The notes beneath the pieces were generated by a model. That model did no database searches. It saw nothing but the letters and a program-made list of their open reading frames with translations, and was not told the origin of the DNA. This document shows positions 25,653-34,082 of a stretch of 64,000 nt of DNA, one piece after another. The DNA is from Chryseobacterium sp. YIM B08800 (GTDB lineage Bacteria > Bacteroidota > Bacteroidia > Flavobacteriales > Weeksellaceae), in the NCBI RefSeq assembly GCF_026163565.1, contig NZ_JAPDKN010000038.1, forward strand, positions 1-64,000, written 5' to 3'. The position numbers and the translations under genes are program-made. Each line of letters starts with the position of its first letter. Within the stretch, counting starts at the first letter, position 1.

Positions 25653-27293
25653 ATGACAATCAAATTTTTAAATATACTTTCAATAACCGCCTTTTCTATT
25701 GCATCAACTTATCTAAATGCACAGGAAAAACCATACGTTTCAGAAGTCTGGACTGCCGATCAGGGAAAAACTTACAGAAATCCGATTTTGTATGCAGATT
25801 ATTCAGATCCTGATGTTACCCGTGTTGGTGATGATTATTATATGACCGCTTCAAGTTTTAACGAAGCTCCAGGGTTACCAATTCTTCATTCAAAAGATAT
25901 GGTCAACTGGAAATTGGTCAACTATGCTTTGCCAGATGTTTTACCCGCAAAAAACTTCAGCACTCCCAAAAGAGGTGATGGAGTTTGGGCTCCTGCAATC
26001 CGTTTTCATCAAGGTGAGTTCTACATTTATTGGGGTGATCCTGATTTCGGAATTTACATGGTAAAAACCAAATATCCATTGGGAAAATGGGAAGATCCTG
26101 TTTTGGTGATGGAAGGAAAAGGCTTGATTGATTCTTGTCCGTTTTGGGATGAAGACGGAAGCGCTTACTTAGTTCACGGTTGGGCTGGAAGTCGTGCAGG
26201 AGTAAAAAGTTTGCTTTCCATCAATAAAATGAATGCTGAAGGAACAAAAGTTTTAGATAAAGGCGTTCATATTTTTGACGGACACGATGCTCATCCAACC
26301 GTAGAAGGTCCGAAAATGTATAAAAAAAATGGTTATTACTATATTTTCGCTCCTGCAGGTGGAGTTGCTACAGGTTGGCAATTGGTTTTAAGGTCTAAAA
26401 ATATTTACGGGCCTTACGAAGAAAAAATAGTTCTCGAACAGGGAAAAACAAAAATAAACGGACCTCATCAAGGAGCTTGGGTTGACACACCTTCAGGGGA
26501 AGACTGGTTCTACCATTTTCAGGATGTGGATGCAGGTGGAAGAATCGTGCATCTTCAACCTATGAAATGGGAAAAAGATTGGCCTGTAATGGGAATCGAC
26601 AATGATAAAAATGGAATTGGTGAACCTGTTTTAACGTATAAAAAACCAAACGTTGGTAAAACTTATCCAATCGTTACTCCGCCGGAAACGGATGAGTTTG
26701 ATGGTGAAAAATTAGGTTTACAATGGCAATGGAGCGCCAATGAAAACATCGTTTGGTCTTCCAAACTTCCAGGACAGAAATTTCTGAGATTATTCTCCAT
26801 GAAAATGGGTGAAAATGATAAAAACCTTTGGAATGTTCCGAATCTTTTGACCCAAAAATTCCCGGCTCCGAATTTTGTGGCTTCCACTAAAGTTAAATTA
26901 ACTCCGGAAGATGCCAAAGAAGGAAAAACTGCCGGACTTTTAGTAATGGGAATGGATCATGCATCAATTGTTATTACGAACAAAACTGACGGATATTATG
27001 TTCAGTTAAGAAAAGCTGAAAAGGCTGAAAAAGGCGGTGAAGAAAAAGTGTTGTTTGAAACTAAATTAAAATCAAACGAAGTTTATTTTAAAGTGAACGT
27101 CAACGAGCCGAACGGAATTTGCACATTCAGTTACAGCGAAAACGGTAAGAATTTCATAAAAGTTGGCGAACCATTTCAGGCTAAACCAGGAAAATGGATT
27201 GGCGCTAAAGTAGGTTTATATTCTGTAAGCACACAAAAAGCAAACCGTGGTGGCTACGCAGATTTTGAATATTTCAGAGTAACAAAAAATTAA
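25653..27293 (+). CDS. Glycoside hydrolase family 43 with C-terminal beta-sandwich domain
   Basis: A 546-residue exported enzyme (signal peptide 1-23, STYLNAQ). The five-bladed propeller holds the GH43 triad: YADYSDPDVTRVG (Asp base at about residue 52), LIDSCPFWDEDGSAYLVHGW (Asp160) and HPTVEGPKMYKKNGYYYIF (Glu218 acid). Residues about 350-546 form a concanavalin-like module (DEFDGEKLGLQWQWSANEN; GKWIGAKVGLYS) common in beta-xylosidase-like members. In a pectin locus it may remove xylose, arabinose or galactose side units, for example from xylogalacturonan. Subfamily cannot be set by eye. Confidence 0.9.
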   Translation: MTIKFLNILSITAFSIASTYLNAQEKPYVSEVWTADQGKTYRNPILYADYSDPDVTRVGDDYYMTASSFNEAPGLPILHSKDMVNWKLVNYALPDVLPAKNFSTPKRGDGVWAPAIRFHQGEFYIYWGDPDFGIYMVKTKYPLGKWEDPVLVMEGKGLIDSCPFWDEDGSAYLVHGWAGSRAGVKSLLSINKMNAEGTKVLDKGVHIFDGHDAHPTVEGPKMYKKNGYYYIFAPAGGVATGWQLVLRSKNIYGPYEEKIVLEQGKTKINGPHQGAWVDTPSGEDWFYHFQDVDAGGRIVHLQPMKWEKDWPVMGIDNDKNGIGEPVLTYKKPNVGKTYPIVTPPETDEFDGEKLGLQWQWSANENIVWSSKLPGQKFLRLFSMKMGENDKNLWNVPNLLTQKFPAPNFVASTKVKLTPEDAKEGKTAGLLVMGMDHASIVITNKTDGYYVQLRKAEKAEKGGEEKVLFETKLKSNEVYFKVNVNEPNGICTFSYSENGKNFIKVGEPFQAKPGKWIGAKVGLYSVSTQKANRGGYADFEYFRVTKN

Positions 27294-27299
27294 TTTAAT

Positions 27300-27374
27300 C
27301 TCTCGCAAATTTTGCTGATTTCGTAGATAATTTTAAAATAACTAAAATCTGCGTAATCTGTTTAATCTGCGAGA
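27300..27374. repeat. Intergenic repeat R3 copy
   Basis: CTCTCGCAAATTTTGCTGAT and AATCTGTTTAATCTGCGAGA are complementary ends around ATAAAATCTGCGT-like inner words. It follows the GH43 stop codon by 7 bases. Confidence 0.75.
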
Positions 27375-27386
27375 ACTTAAAATACG

Positions 27387-27418
27387 AAACCTAACGTTTT
27401 TTTAAATCCGTTAGGTTT
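27387..27418. terminator. AAACCTAACG hairpin
   Basis: AAACCTAACG and CGTTAGGTTT pair over 10 bp with a T-rich loop. A second hairpin with the same outer word stands at 32912-32944, so this may be a dispersed terminator-like element rather than a gene-specific one. Confidence 0.5.
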
Positions 27419-27455
27419 GATAAAATCATCAACAGAAAATTAAAGAATAAATATA

Positions 27456-29117
27456 ATGAAGAAGTCGTTTAAAATCATCAGTCTTGCTGCAGTGATGCTG
27501 TTTTCGGGACAGATGTATGCTCAAAATAAAGATATTTACACAGGAATAGAGTTTAAAATGCCGCAGGTAAAAGAAACTTCTTTTCCAGCAAATACAGTTT
27601 CTATCAAAGATTTTGGAGGTGTTGCAGGAGGTAAGGTAAAAAATACAGAAGCTTTCAAAAAAGCAATCGACGCTTTGGTAAAAAAAGGAGGTGGTAAACT
27701 TGTAGTTCCAAGAGGAATGTGGTTAACCGGACCAATTGTTTTGCAAAGCAACATTAATCTTCATATTGAAGAAGGTGCTTTTGTGGTTTTCAGCAAAGAT
27801 AAAAACGATTATCCTTTAGTTGATGTAAGTTTTGAAGGCTTGGAAACGATTCGTTGTCAGTCTCCTATTTCTGCAAAAAATGCTAAAAATATTGCAATTA
27901 CAGGAAAAGGGGTAATCGATGGAAGTGGTGATGCATGGAGAGCCATTAAAAAAAGCAAAATGGCAGAATCTCAATGGAAAGAAATTGTAAAATCTGGCGG
28001 AATTCTTTCTGCAGACGGCAAAAACTGGTATCCTTCAGAAAGTTATAAAAAAGGATTCGAAAGCAGCTCGAGCTTCAATGTTCCTGATAAAATTTCAAAA
28101 TCTGAACTGGAATCTGTAAAAGATTTTCTTCGTCCGGTAATGGTGAGCATCGTTGGTTGTGACCAGGTTTTATTGGATGGACCGACTTTCCAGAATTCTC
28201 CGGCTTGGAACTTACATCCATTGATGACTTCAAACTTGATTTTAAGAAATCTTACGGTAAGAAATCCTTGGTATTCTCAAAACGGTGATGGTGTAGATTT
28301 GGAATCTTGTAAAAATGTTTTGATTTACGACAATACTTTTGATGTTGGTGACGATGCAATTTGCATTAAATCAGGAAAAAATGAAGACGGAAGAAAAAGA
28401 GGAATGCCTACTGAAAATGTAATCATCAAAAATAATGTGGTTTATCACGGTCACGGAGGTTTCGTTATCGGAAGCGAAATGTCTGGTGGCGCTAGAAATA
28501 TTCATGTTTCAGATTGTACATTTATTGGAACTGATATCGGTCTTCGTTTCAAAACAACTCGTGGAAGAGGTGGTATTGTTGAAAATATTTATGTAAAAAA
28601 CATCGATATGATTAATATTCCAACTCAAACGATTGGCTTTAATATGTTCTACGAAGGAGCTTCTCCTGTTTTAGAAGACGGACAAAAAGAAGAGGGTAAT
28701 AAAGCTCCAGAAAAAGTATTTCCGGTAACTGAGGAAACTCCAATTTTTAGAAATATCTATTTTAAAAACATCAATGCGGTAAATTCTGACGAAGCAATTA
28801 CCATCAATGGGTTGGCTGAAATGAATATTAAAAATATCGTGATTGAAGATTCTCAGTTTGATACAAAGAAAGCATTAACGATTGTAGATGCAGACGGAAT
28901 TACATTGAAAAACGTAAAACTTACGTACAGCGAAGGAACCGGAGCTGTTGTTTACAACAGTAAAAATATAGATTTATCTACCCTTCAGTTACAATCTTCT
29001 CAAAAACCAACAATTAAGGTTTTAGGAAATAAAACATCAGCGGTAAAACTTCCAAAAGAGGTAAAAGGTGAGCAATTAAATATTTCGAAAGAAGTTGCTA
29101 AAAATGCAGTGAAGTAA
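27456..29117 (+). CDS. Polygalacturonase, GH28
   Basis: A 553-residue exported hydrolase of homogalacturonan or xylogalacturonan (signal peptide 1-22, MYAQ). The right-handed beta-helix carries all GH28 signatures: NGDGVD (276-281), VGDDAICIKSG with the catalytic pair Asp299/Asp300, YHGHGGFVIGSEMSGG (His333) and GLRFKTTRGRGG (Arg364, Lys366). The beginning, VSIKDFGGVAGGKVKNTEAF, is the usual N-terminal fold. The length and the exo-type insertions point to an exo-acting periplasmic enzyme, but this is an inference. Confidence 0.95.
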   Translation: MKKSFKIISLAAVMLFSGQMYAQNKDIYTGIEFKMPQVKETSFPANTVSIKDFGGVAGGKVKNTEAFKKAIDALVKKGGGKLVVPRGMWLTGPIVLQSNINLHIEEGAFVVFSKDKNDYPLVDVSFEGLETIRCQSPISAKNAKNIAITGKGVIDGSGDAWRAIKKSKMAESQWKEIVKSGGILSADGKNWYPSESYKKGFESSSSFNVPDKISKSELESVKDFLRPVMVSIVGCDQVLLDGPTFQNSPAWNLHPLMTSNLILRNLTVRNPWYSQNGDGVDLESCKNVLIYDNTFDVGDDAICIKSGKNEDGRKRGMPTENVIIKNNVVYHGHGGFVIGSEMSGGARNIHVSDCTFIGTDIGLRFKTTRGRGGIVENIYVKNIDMINIPTQTIGFNMFYEGASPVLEDGQKEEGNKAPEKVFPVTEETPIFRNIYFKNINAVNSDEAITINGLAEMNIKNIVIEDSQFDTKKALTIVDADGITLKNVKLTYSEGTGAVVYNSKNIDLSTLQLQSSQKPTIKVLGNKTSAVKLPKEVKGEQLNISKEVAKNAVK

Positions 29118-29324
29118 GTTTCGAGGTTCGAGATTCGTGTTGAGAGTTTTGTAATTCTAAATTTTAGTTTCGAGATTCGAGAATTTAAACACAGAAAAAA
29201 TCTTTGATTTTTAATCTTATGTGTTCTTAAATATTTTCAAAGTTTGAAACTTAAAAGATTGTAATGTGTTAAAAAAACTTTTGTGACTTTTGTGGTTAAA
29301 CAAAACACCAAATTAATTTTAAAA

Positions 29325-30227
29325 ATGAGTTTTCACAAACTATATTTTCTTTTTGTTTTTTTTGTAGGAGCAAAAGCATTCGGTCAGACAAAGCCGAATG
29401 CTACTCCTTACACGAATGAAGCAACATACGAAAAACTGAAAAAAAAGTATCCGTTTATTACTCCTTTAAACAGACCAGTTCCATCGAATATTTTAATCGA
29501 TAAAGATGTAGAATATGCCAATATCAATGGATTATCTTTAAAAGCAGATATTTATTATCCTAAAGATCAGTCTAAAAAATATTCCGGAATTGCTTTAGTT
29601 CACGGTGGTGGCTGGATTTCCGGATCTAAGGAAAACGAAAAATACATGGCTCAGGAATTGGCATCAAAAGGTTACGTTGCCATTGCAGTTGGTTATCGTT
29701 TGAGCGAAGTGGCAAAATATCCTGCAGCAATTGACGATGTAGAAAATGCTGTCAAATTTTTAAAGAAAAACAAAAAAAAGTACTCTTTAAATACAAAAAA
29801 AATGGCAATCTTAGGAGAATCTGCAGGAGCGCAAATCGCAACATTGGTAGGTGTAAAAGCTAAAAATAAAATCCAGGCAATCGTTAACGTAGACGGAATT
29901 GTATCGTTTATTCATCCCGAAGCCGAAGAAAGCACTTACGCAGCTTATTGGTTAAATGGCGACAGAAATGTGAATTTAAAAAACTGGACAGAAGCTTCAC
30001 CTTTAGAATTTGTGGGTAAAAATACACCTCCTACTCTATTCATCAATTCTTCTCAGTCTCGATTTCATGCAGGAAGAGACGACATGATGAAGATTTTAAA
30101 AAGTCATAATATCTTTACCGAATATCACGAAATAAAAGATACACCGCATTCCTTTTGGTCTGCAGAACCTTGGTTCACAGAAACATTGAATCTGACGGTA
30201 GATTTTTTAGATAAAACGTTGAAATAA
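29325..30227 (+). CDS. Exported alpha/beta-hydrolase esterase
   Basis: A 300-residue carbohydrate-esterase-like hydrolase. The frame is open from 29283, but ATG 29325 (MSFHKLYFLFVFFVGAKAFG) gives a clean signal peptide. It has the oxyanion motif ALVHGGGWISGS (residues 90-101), the nucleophile elbow ILGESAGAQ (Ser166) and the catalytic His in IKDTPHSFWSAEPW. Such HGGG/GxSAG enzymes in PULs remove acetyl or feruloyl groups; acetyl from pectin is the likeliest. It is followed by a TTTAGG hexamer tract. Confidence 0.85.
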   Translation: MSFHKLYFLFVFFVGAKAFGQTKPNATPYTNEATYEKLKKKYPFITPLNRPVPSNILIDKDVEYANINGLSLKADIYYPKDQSKKYSGIALVHGGGWISGSKENEKYMAQELASKGYVAIAVGYRLSEVAKYPAAIDDVENAVKFLKKNKKKYSLNTKKMAILGESAGAQIATLVGVKAKNKIQAIVNVDGIVSFIHPEAEESTYAAYWLNGDRNVNLKNWTEASPLEFVGKNTPPTLFINSSQSRFHAGRDDMMKILKSHNIFTEYHEIKDTPHSFWSAEPWFTETLNLTVDFLDKTLK

Positions 30228-30228
30228 G

Positions 30229-30264
30229 TTTAGGTTTAGGTTTAGGTTTAGGTTTAGGTTTAGG
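30229..30264. repeat. (TTTAGG)6 microsatellite
   Basis: Six perfect tandem copies of TTTAGG begin three bases after the esterase stop codon. Copy number may vary between strains by slippage; no coding effect is expected. Confidence 0.95.
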
Positions 30265-30272
30265 CAAAATTA

Positions 30273-30435
30273 AAACGCAAAGATTTAACCTAAATGATGT
30301 ATAATTTTAGTGAGCAAAGATGAATCAATAAATTGATTTGATTAAGCTCTTGCAATATTTTCAAGCTTAAGCGACTTGTTCGCATCCTTTGCTCCGTTAA
30401 GTAAGCGTAAAGAAAAATAAAACTTTGCGTTAAAA
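30273..30435. repeat. Long imperfect inverted repeat bounded by AACGCAAAG/CTTTGCGTT
   Basis: AAAACGCAAAGATT at the left, AAACTTTGCGTTAAA at the right, with inner GTGAGCAAAG/CTTTGCTCCG and AAGCTCTTGCAA words. The same frame of words bounds 35012-35206, so both are copies of an R1-related element in a full palindromic form. Confidence 0.65.
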
Positions 30436-30464
30436 AAAATTAAAAATCACTCATAAAATTTGTT

Positions 30465-31442
30465 ATGAAAAAACTTTTTTTAATACTTCTCATTTCAATA
30501 ACCAATTTTTTATTGGCAGGAAATGAACCTTACATAACAATCACCGTTGCACAAGACGGAAGCGGACAATTCACCTCCATTCAAAAAGCCATCAATTCTA
30601 TAAGAGATTTAGGTCCGGGTGAAGCTTTGGTTAAAATAAAAGCGGGAACGTATAACGAAAAAATCGTTATTCCTTCTTCAAAACATAAGATCACTTTACA
30701 AGGCGAAAACAAGGAAAATACCATTATTACCAACGATGATTACTCAGGAAAAACCGATGCCTTGAATGAGAAAATGACCACTTTCAATTCCTACACGCTT
30801 TTAATTATGTCTGATGATATTAAAATTTCTGATGTAACCATTCAAAACAGTTCTTGCAATAAGGGACAAGCTGTTGCTCTTCATGTGGAAGGCGACCGTT
30901 TCAGCATTAAAAATTCTAAAATTTTAGGTTGTCAGGATACTGTTTATACAGGCGGAAATCACAGCAGACAATTGTATGAAAACTGTTATATTGAAGGAAC
31001 AACCGACTTTCTTTTTGGCTCGGCAACTGTAGTGTTCAAAAATTGTACGATTAAAAGTTTAGCCAATTCTTACATTACCGCTGCTTCAACAGACCAAAGT
31101 AAAGAGTTTGGATATGTATTTTTCGACTGTAAATTAATTGCGAAAGAAGGCATCAATAAAGTATTCTTGGGAAGACCTTGGAGACCGTACGCAAAAACAG
31201 TTTTTATCAATACAGAAATGGGAAATCACATCGTTCCCGAAGGTTGGAATCCCTGGAAAGGCGACAAAATGTTTCCAGACAAAGATAAAACCGCTTATTA
31301 CGCAGAATTTGGAAGCAAAGGTGAAGGTGGAAAAACTGAAAATCGTGTAGCGTGGTCTCATCAATTAACAAAAAAAGAAGCTAAAAAATATACCATCAAA
31401 AATATTTTCGGAAACTGGAATCCGAGTATGAGTAATAAATAA
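30465..31442 (+). CDS. Pectin methylesterase, CE8 (second copy)
   Basis: A 325-residue exported enzyme (signal peptide 1-19). Intact CE8 motifs: GTYNEKIV, GCQDTVY (Asp158), EGTTDFLFG (Asp181) and FLGRPWRPYAKT (Arg237). Compared with the CE8 at 20469 it has LGCQDTVYTGGNHSRQ instead of LGFQDTLYTKGTQDNP next to the active site, a site known to affect specificity in the family. The two genes are diverged paralogues rather than a recent duplication. The neighbouring CE12 deacetylase suggests joint removal of methyl and acetyl groups. Confidence 0.95.
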   Translation: MKKLFLILLISITNFLLAGNEPYITITVAQDGSGQFTSIQKAINSIRDLGPGEALVKIKAGTYNEKIVIPSSKHKITLQGENKENTIITNDDYSGKTDALNEKMTTFNSYTLLIMSDDIKISDVTIQNSSCNKGQAVALHVEGDRFSIKNSKILGCQDTVYTGGNHSRQLYENCYIEGTTDFLFGSATVVFKNCTIKSLANSYITAASTDQSKEFGYVFFDCKLIAKEGINKVFLGRPWRPYAKTVFINTEMGNHIVPEGWNPWKGDKMFPDKDKTAYYAEFGSKGEGGKTENRVAWSHQLTKKEAKKYTIKNIFGNWNPSMSNK

Positions 31443-31474
31443 TTTGGTAATGAGTAATTATCTTAACTAATAAA

Positions 31475-31573
31475 GATGCTTCGACTTCGCTCAGCATGAC
31501 ACCGCAACAAAAAGTGCTTTTCATATAAAGCTGTTAGTATTAGAGATGTCATGCTGAGCCTGTCGAAGCATCT
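31475..31573. repeat. Inverted repeat R5 (GATGCTTCGAC ... GTCGAAGCATC)
   Basis: GATGCTTCGACTTCGCTCAG with CATGACA pairs with TGTCATGCTGAG then CCTGTCGAAGCATC, separated by about 45 bases. A typical flavobacterial intergenic palindrome, here just before the CE12 gene. Only the arm-like word at 1851 recurs in this window. Confidence 0.7.
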
Positions 31574-31593
31574 CACAAAAATCAATTTTAAAA

Positions 31594-32331
31594 ATGAAAA
31601 AAATACTTTTAATTCTAAGCGTTGTAATTTCAACAGTAGTTTTAGCTCAGAAAAAACCAACCCTATTTCTGATTGGTGATTCTACAATGGCAAACAAAGA
31701 CAATCCTGACAAAAATCCTGAACATGGATGGGGACAGGTTTTAGGGCAATTTATGACCACCGGAATTGAAATTCAGAATCATGCGATGAACGGAAGAAGT
31801 TCAAAAAGTTTCAGAACAGAAGGAAGATGGGATAAAGTTGAAAAACAATTGAAAAAAGGTGATTTTGTAATTATCCAATTTGGACATAACGACCAGAAAT
31901 TAAAAGATTCTACAAAGTTTACCAATCCTTATACTCAGTACAGAGCCAATCTTGAAAGATACGTTAATGAAGCAAGGGCAAAAGGCGCAACACCGATTTT
32001 GATGACTTCTATAACAAGAAGAAATTTCAACGAAAATGGAGTTTTAATTGATACCCATAAAGAATATCCTTTGGTGGTAAGAATGGTTGCCAATGATATG
32101 AAAGTTCCTTTTGTTGATATGCAATTACTGACCGAGCAAATGGAAATTTCTTACGGTCCTGAAAAATCAAAATTGTTGCATCTACATTTCAAAGCAGGCG
32201 AAAATGCATATTATGATAAAGATAAAGCAGACGACACCCATCTATCAAAATTAGGCGCAGAAACCGTAGCAAAACTAGCTGTAAAATCTCTGAAAGATTT
32301 AAAAATCGGTTTAGAAAAGTATATAAAATAA
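31594..32331 (+). CDS. Rhamnogalacturonan/pectin acetylesterase, CE12 (SGNH hydrolase)
   Basis: A 245-residue exported deacetylase (signal peptide 1-18, VVLAQ). SGNH blocks are intact: LFLIGDSTMAN (block I, Ser30), NHAMNGRSSKSF (block II, Gly67), IIQFGHNDQK (block III, Asn99) and ADDTHLSKLGA (block V, Asp214 and His216). The TMANKD and HGW-GQVL words are those of CE12/RGAE enzymes. It removes O-acetyl groups from galacturonate of rhamnogalacturonan I or homogalacturonan. Preceded closely by repeat R5. Confidence 0.93.
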   Translation: MKKILLILSVVISTVVLAQKKPTLFLIGDSTMANKDNPDKNPEHGWGQVLGQFMTTGIEIQNHAMNGRSSKSFRTEGRWDKVEKQLKKGDFVIIQFGHNDQKLKDSTKFTNPYTQYRANLERYVNEARAKGATPILMTSITRRNFNENGVLIDTHKEYPLVVRMVANDMKVPFVDMQLLTEQMEISYGPEKSKLLHLHFKAGENAYYDKDKADDTHLSKLGAETVAKLAVKSLKDLKIGLEKYIK

Positions 32332-32340
32332 TTAAAACGA

Positions 32341-32540
32341 CATAGGAAAATGGAGCGTTAAGAAAATTTAAATTCAATCCGTTAAAAAATTTCCACTGTT
32401 TGAGCGCGGCAAAAATTATGAAAACAAAACAAATATTAAATCCGCGCGAGTTTTGGAAATTTTAGGATTTAGTTTAAATTTTTAGCGGAAGTTTCCAAGT
32501 CTTGAATTTTTGATTCTTTTGTTTCAAGACAAAAGAATAT
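32341..32540. repeat. Dispersed intergenic repeat R4, copy 2
   Basis: CATAGGAAAATGGAGCGTTA to TTCTTTTGTTTCAAGACAAA is the reverse complement, block by block, of 1609-1819. It carries TCCGCGCGAGTTTTGGAAAT, AAGTTTCCAAGTCTTGAATT and the TTCTTTTGT/ACAAAAGAA hairpin. It ends 16 bases before kdgF, so its hairpin will be in that gene's leader or mark its promoter. Confidence 0.7.
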
Positions 32541-32556
32541 AGTAAAAAATAAAATT

Positions 32557-32898
32557 ATGAATTTCAAAAAAGAACCATTTTTCGACGGCAATTCTGAATG
32601 GGAAGATTTAGGAGGCGGAGTTTCCAGACAATTTGTAGGATACAATTCACAGGTAATGATGGTAATTGTAAAATTTGAAAAAGATGCAATTGGAGCTTTA
32701 CATCAACATTTTCATTCTCAAATTACGTATGTTGCTTCTGGAAAATTTGAAGTAACCATTGATGGTGAAACCAAAATCTTACAACAAGGTGACGGATTTT
32801 TTGCCCAACCCAATATTTTTCACGGTGTAAAATGTTTGGAAGCAGGGCAATTGATTGATTCTTTCACTCCATTCAGAGAGGATTTTCTGAAAGATTAA
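32557..32898 (+). CDS. kdgF: KdgF-like cupin, uronate linearisation
   Basis: A 113-residue single-domain cupin without signal peptide, so cytoplasmic. KdgF proteins speed the conversion of ring-form 4,5-unsaturated uronate to the linear 5-keto-4-deoxyuronate used by KduI. The likeness is strong: EWEDLGGGVSRQFVGYN, IGALHQHFHSQITYVASGKFE and FFAQPNIFHGV, ending FTPFREDFL as in known KdgF. The metal ligands correspond to His49, His51, Gln55 and His89. It is the only cytoplasmic enzyme among the plus-strand exported ones and links them to kduI-kduD. Confidence 0.9.
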   Translation: MNFKKEPFFDGNSEWEDLGGGVSRQFVGYNSQVMMVIVKFEKDAIGALHQHFHSQITYVASGKFEVTIDGETKILQQGDGFFAQPNIFHGVKCLEAGQLIDSFTPFREDFLKD

Positions 32899-32911
32899 TT
32901 TACAAACATTC

Positions 32912-32944
32912 AAACCTAACAGGTTTTAAAAACCTGTTAGGTTT
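32912..32944. terminator. Terminator hairpin after kdgF
   Basis: AAACCTAACAGGTTTT pairs perfectly with AACCTGTTAGGTTT and is followed by CTTTTAAT. Same outer word as the hairpin at 27387-27418. Confidence 0.7.
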
Positions 32945-32978
32945 CTTTTAATACACTTTAAAGTAGAAAATTAAAATC

Positions 32979-33878
32979 ATGAAAAAAACCTTTTTCCTCT
33001 TCATTATTTTTCTTTTTACACAAACTTTTGCACAGGAAAAAATACTATTCTGGCCAAAAGGCGAAATGCCCAATTCCAAAATTTTAGCTTCTAAAACAAA
33101 AAAGAAAAAGGTTTTAGCAGAATTGAAAGAACCTGAGCTTTTTGCTTTCCTGCCTCCAATAAAAGAAAGAAATCAAAAGTCGGTCATCATTATTCCCGGT
33201 GGTGGTTATTCAAAACTCACTTATGACGAAGGTGCTTTTCAAATCGCAAAATGGATGAATACTTTGGGAATCTCCGCTTTTGTTCTCAACTACAGATTAC
33301 CAACTTCTACAGATTTAATTCAAAGAGAAATTGCTCCGCTTCAGGACGTTCAAGCTGCTATCAAATATATTAGAAAAAATGCTGAACAATGGAAGATTTC
33401 ACCCAATCTTATAGGTGTTGTGGGAACTTCTGCAGGTGGACATTTGGCGACTTCGGTCAGTAATATCAGTACAGATTACACCGGATTAAAAGGCGATTTA
33501 GCAAATATTTCCACTATTCCTGACTTTGCCGTTTTGTTTTGTCCGGTCATCGATTTGGGTGAATTTGCTCACAAAGGAAGTCGCAACAGTTTGCTTGGAG
33601 AAAATGCTTCAGAGGAAAAAATCACAGAATATTCCATGCAGAATCGTGTGACCGAAAAAACACCACCAACAATTTTGTTCCATAATCAGGATGATACCGC
33701 AGTTCCGGCAATGAACAGTATTTTATATTATAAAGCCATGACAAAATATAAAGTGAAAGGTTCTTTATTTATTTTTCCTAAAGGTGGTCATCGTTTTTTT
33801 GTTACCGATAAAAATGCACTGAGCGAAAATTGGAAAAAATTGTACGCAGACTGGCTTGCGGGCATTGGTAATAAGTAA
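32979..33878 (+). CDS. Exported alpha/beta-hydrolase esterase, tandem copy A
   Basis: A 299-residue exported esterase resembling Bacteroidota xylan/pectin acetylesterases. Signal peptide 1-19 (FTQTFAQ), then KILFWPKGEMPNSK. Catalytic pieces: IIIPGGGYSKLTYDEG (oxyanion region, 70-85), VVGTSAGGHLAT (Ser151), ILFHNQDDTAVP (Asp) and FPKGGHRFF (His). The whole triad is present. It is followed after 204 bp by a clearly homologous gene of equal length, indicating tandem duplication. Acetyl groups on pectin are the presumed substrate; it might act on other acyl groups. Confidence 0.85.
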   Translation: MKKTFFLFIIFLFTQTFAQEKILFWPKGEMPNSKILASKTKKKKVLAELKEPELFAFLPPIKERNQKSVIIIPGGGYSKLTYDEGAFQIAKWMNTLGISAFVLNYRLPTSTDLIQREIAPLQDVQAAIKYIRKNAEQWKISPNLIGVVGTSAGGHLATSVSNISTDYTGLKGDLANISTIPDFAVLFCPVIDLGEFAHKGSRNSLLGENASEEKITEYSMQNRVTEKTPPTILFHNQDDTAVPAMNSILYYKAMTKYKVKGSLFIFPKGGHRFFVTDKNALSENWKKLYADWLAGIGNK

Positions 33879-34040
33879 TGGGTGATAAAAAGATTTGGAA
33901 GGAACTGATTTGGGCAGCTGTTCCGCCTTCCACTCCCGCTTTTTTGTTCGTCACATCCCAAGCTAAGTCCAATGGTTCCTCACAAAAAGAGCTCCGTTCA
34001 AGTCGGGCTGCAGATTTGTCTTCAAAACAAAATTTATCAT
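33879..34040. repeat. G+C-richer insert between the tandem esterases
   Basis: This stretch is richer in G+C than its surroundings and carries GGGCAGCTGTTCCGCCTTCC, ACTCCCGCTTTTTTGTTC and AAAGAGCTCCGTTCAAGTCG. GGAAGGAAC and GTTCCGCCTTCC are complementary, as are AAAAAG/CTTTTTT. Short frames cross it but none looks coding. It resembles the dispersed flavobacterial intergenic elements; only one copy is in this window. Confidence 0.45.
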
Positions 34041-34082
34041 CAATTAAAAGAGTATCAATCATTCAGATTTAAAAAATTACCA

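Noticed and set aside
30229-30264. Telomere-like or chromosome-end sequence
   Set aside because: Six TTTAGG copies inside a continuous gene cluster are a simple microsatellite; genes continue on both sides.
33878-34072. 64-residue frame between the tandem esterases
   Set aside because: Starts by overlapping the esterase stop, crosses the inserted repeat and has no protein-like features.
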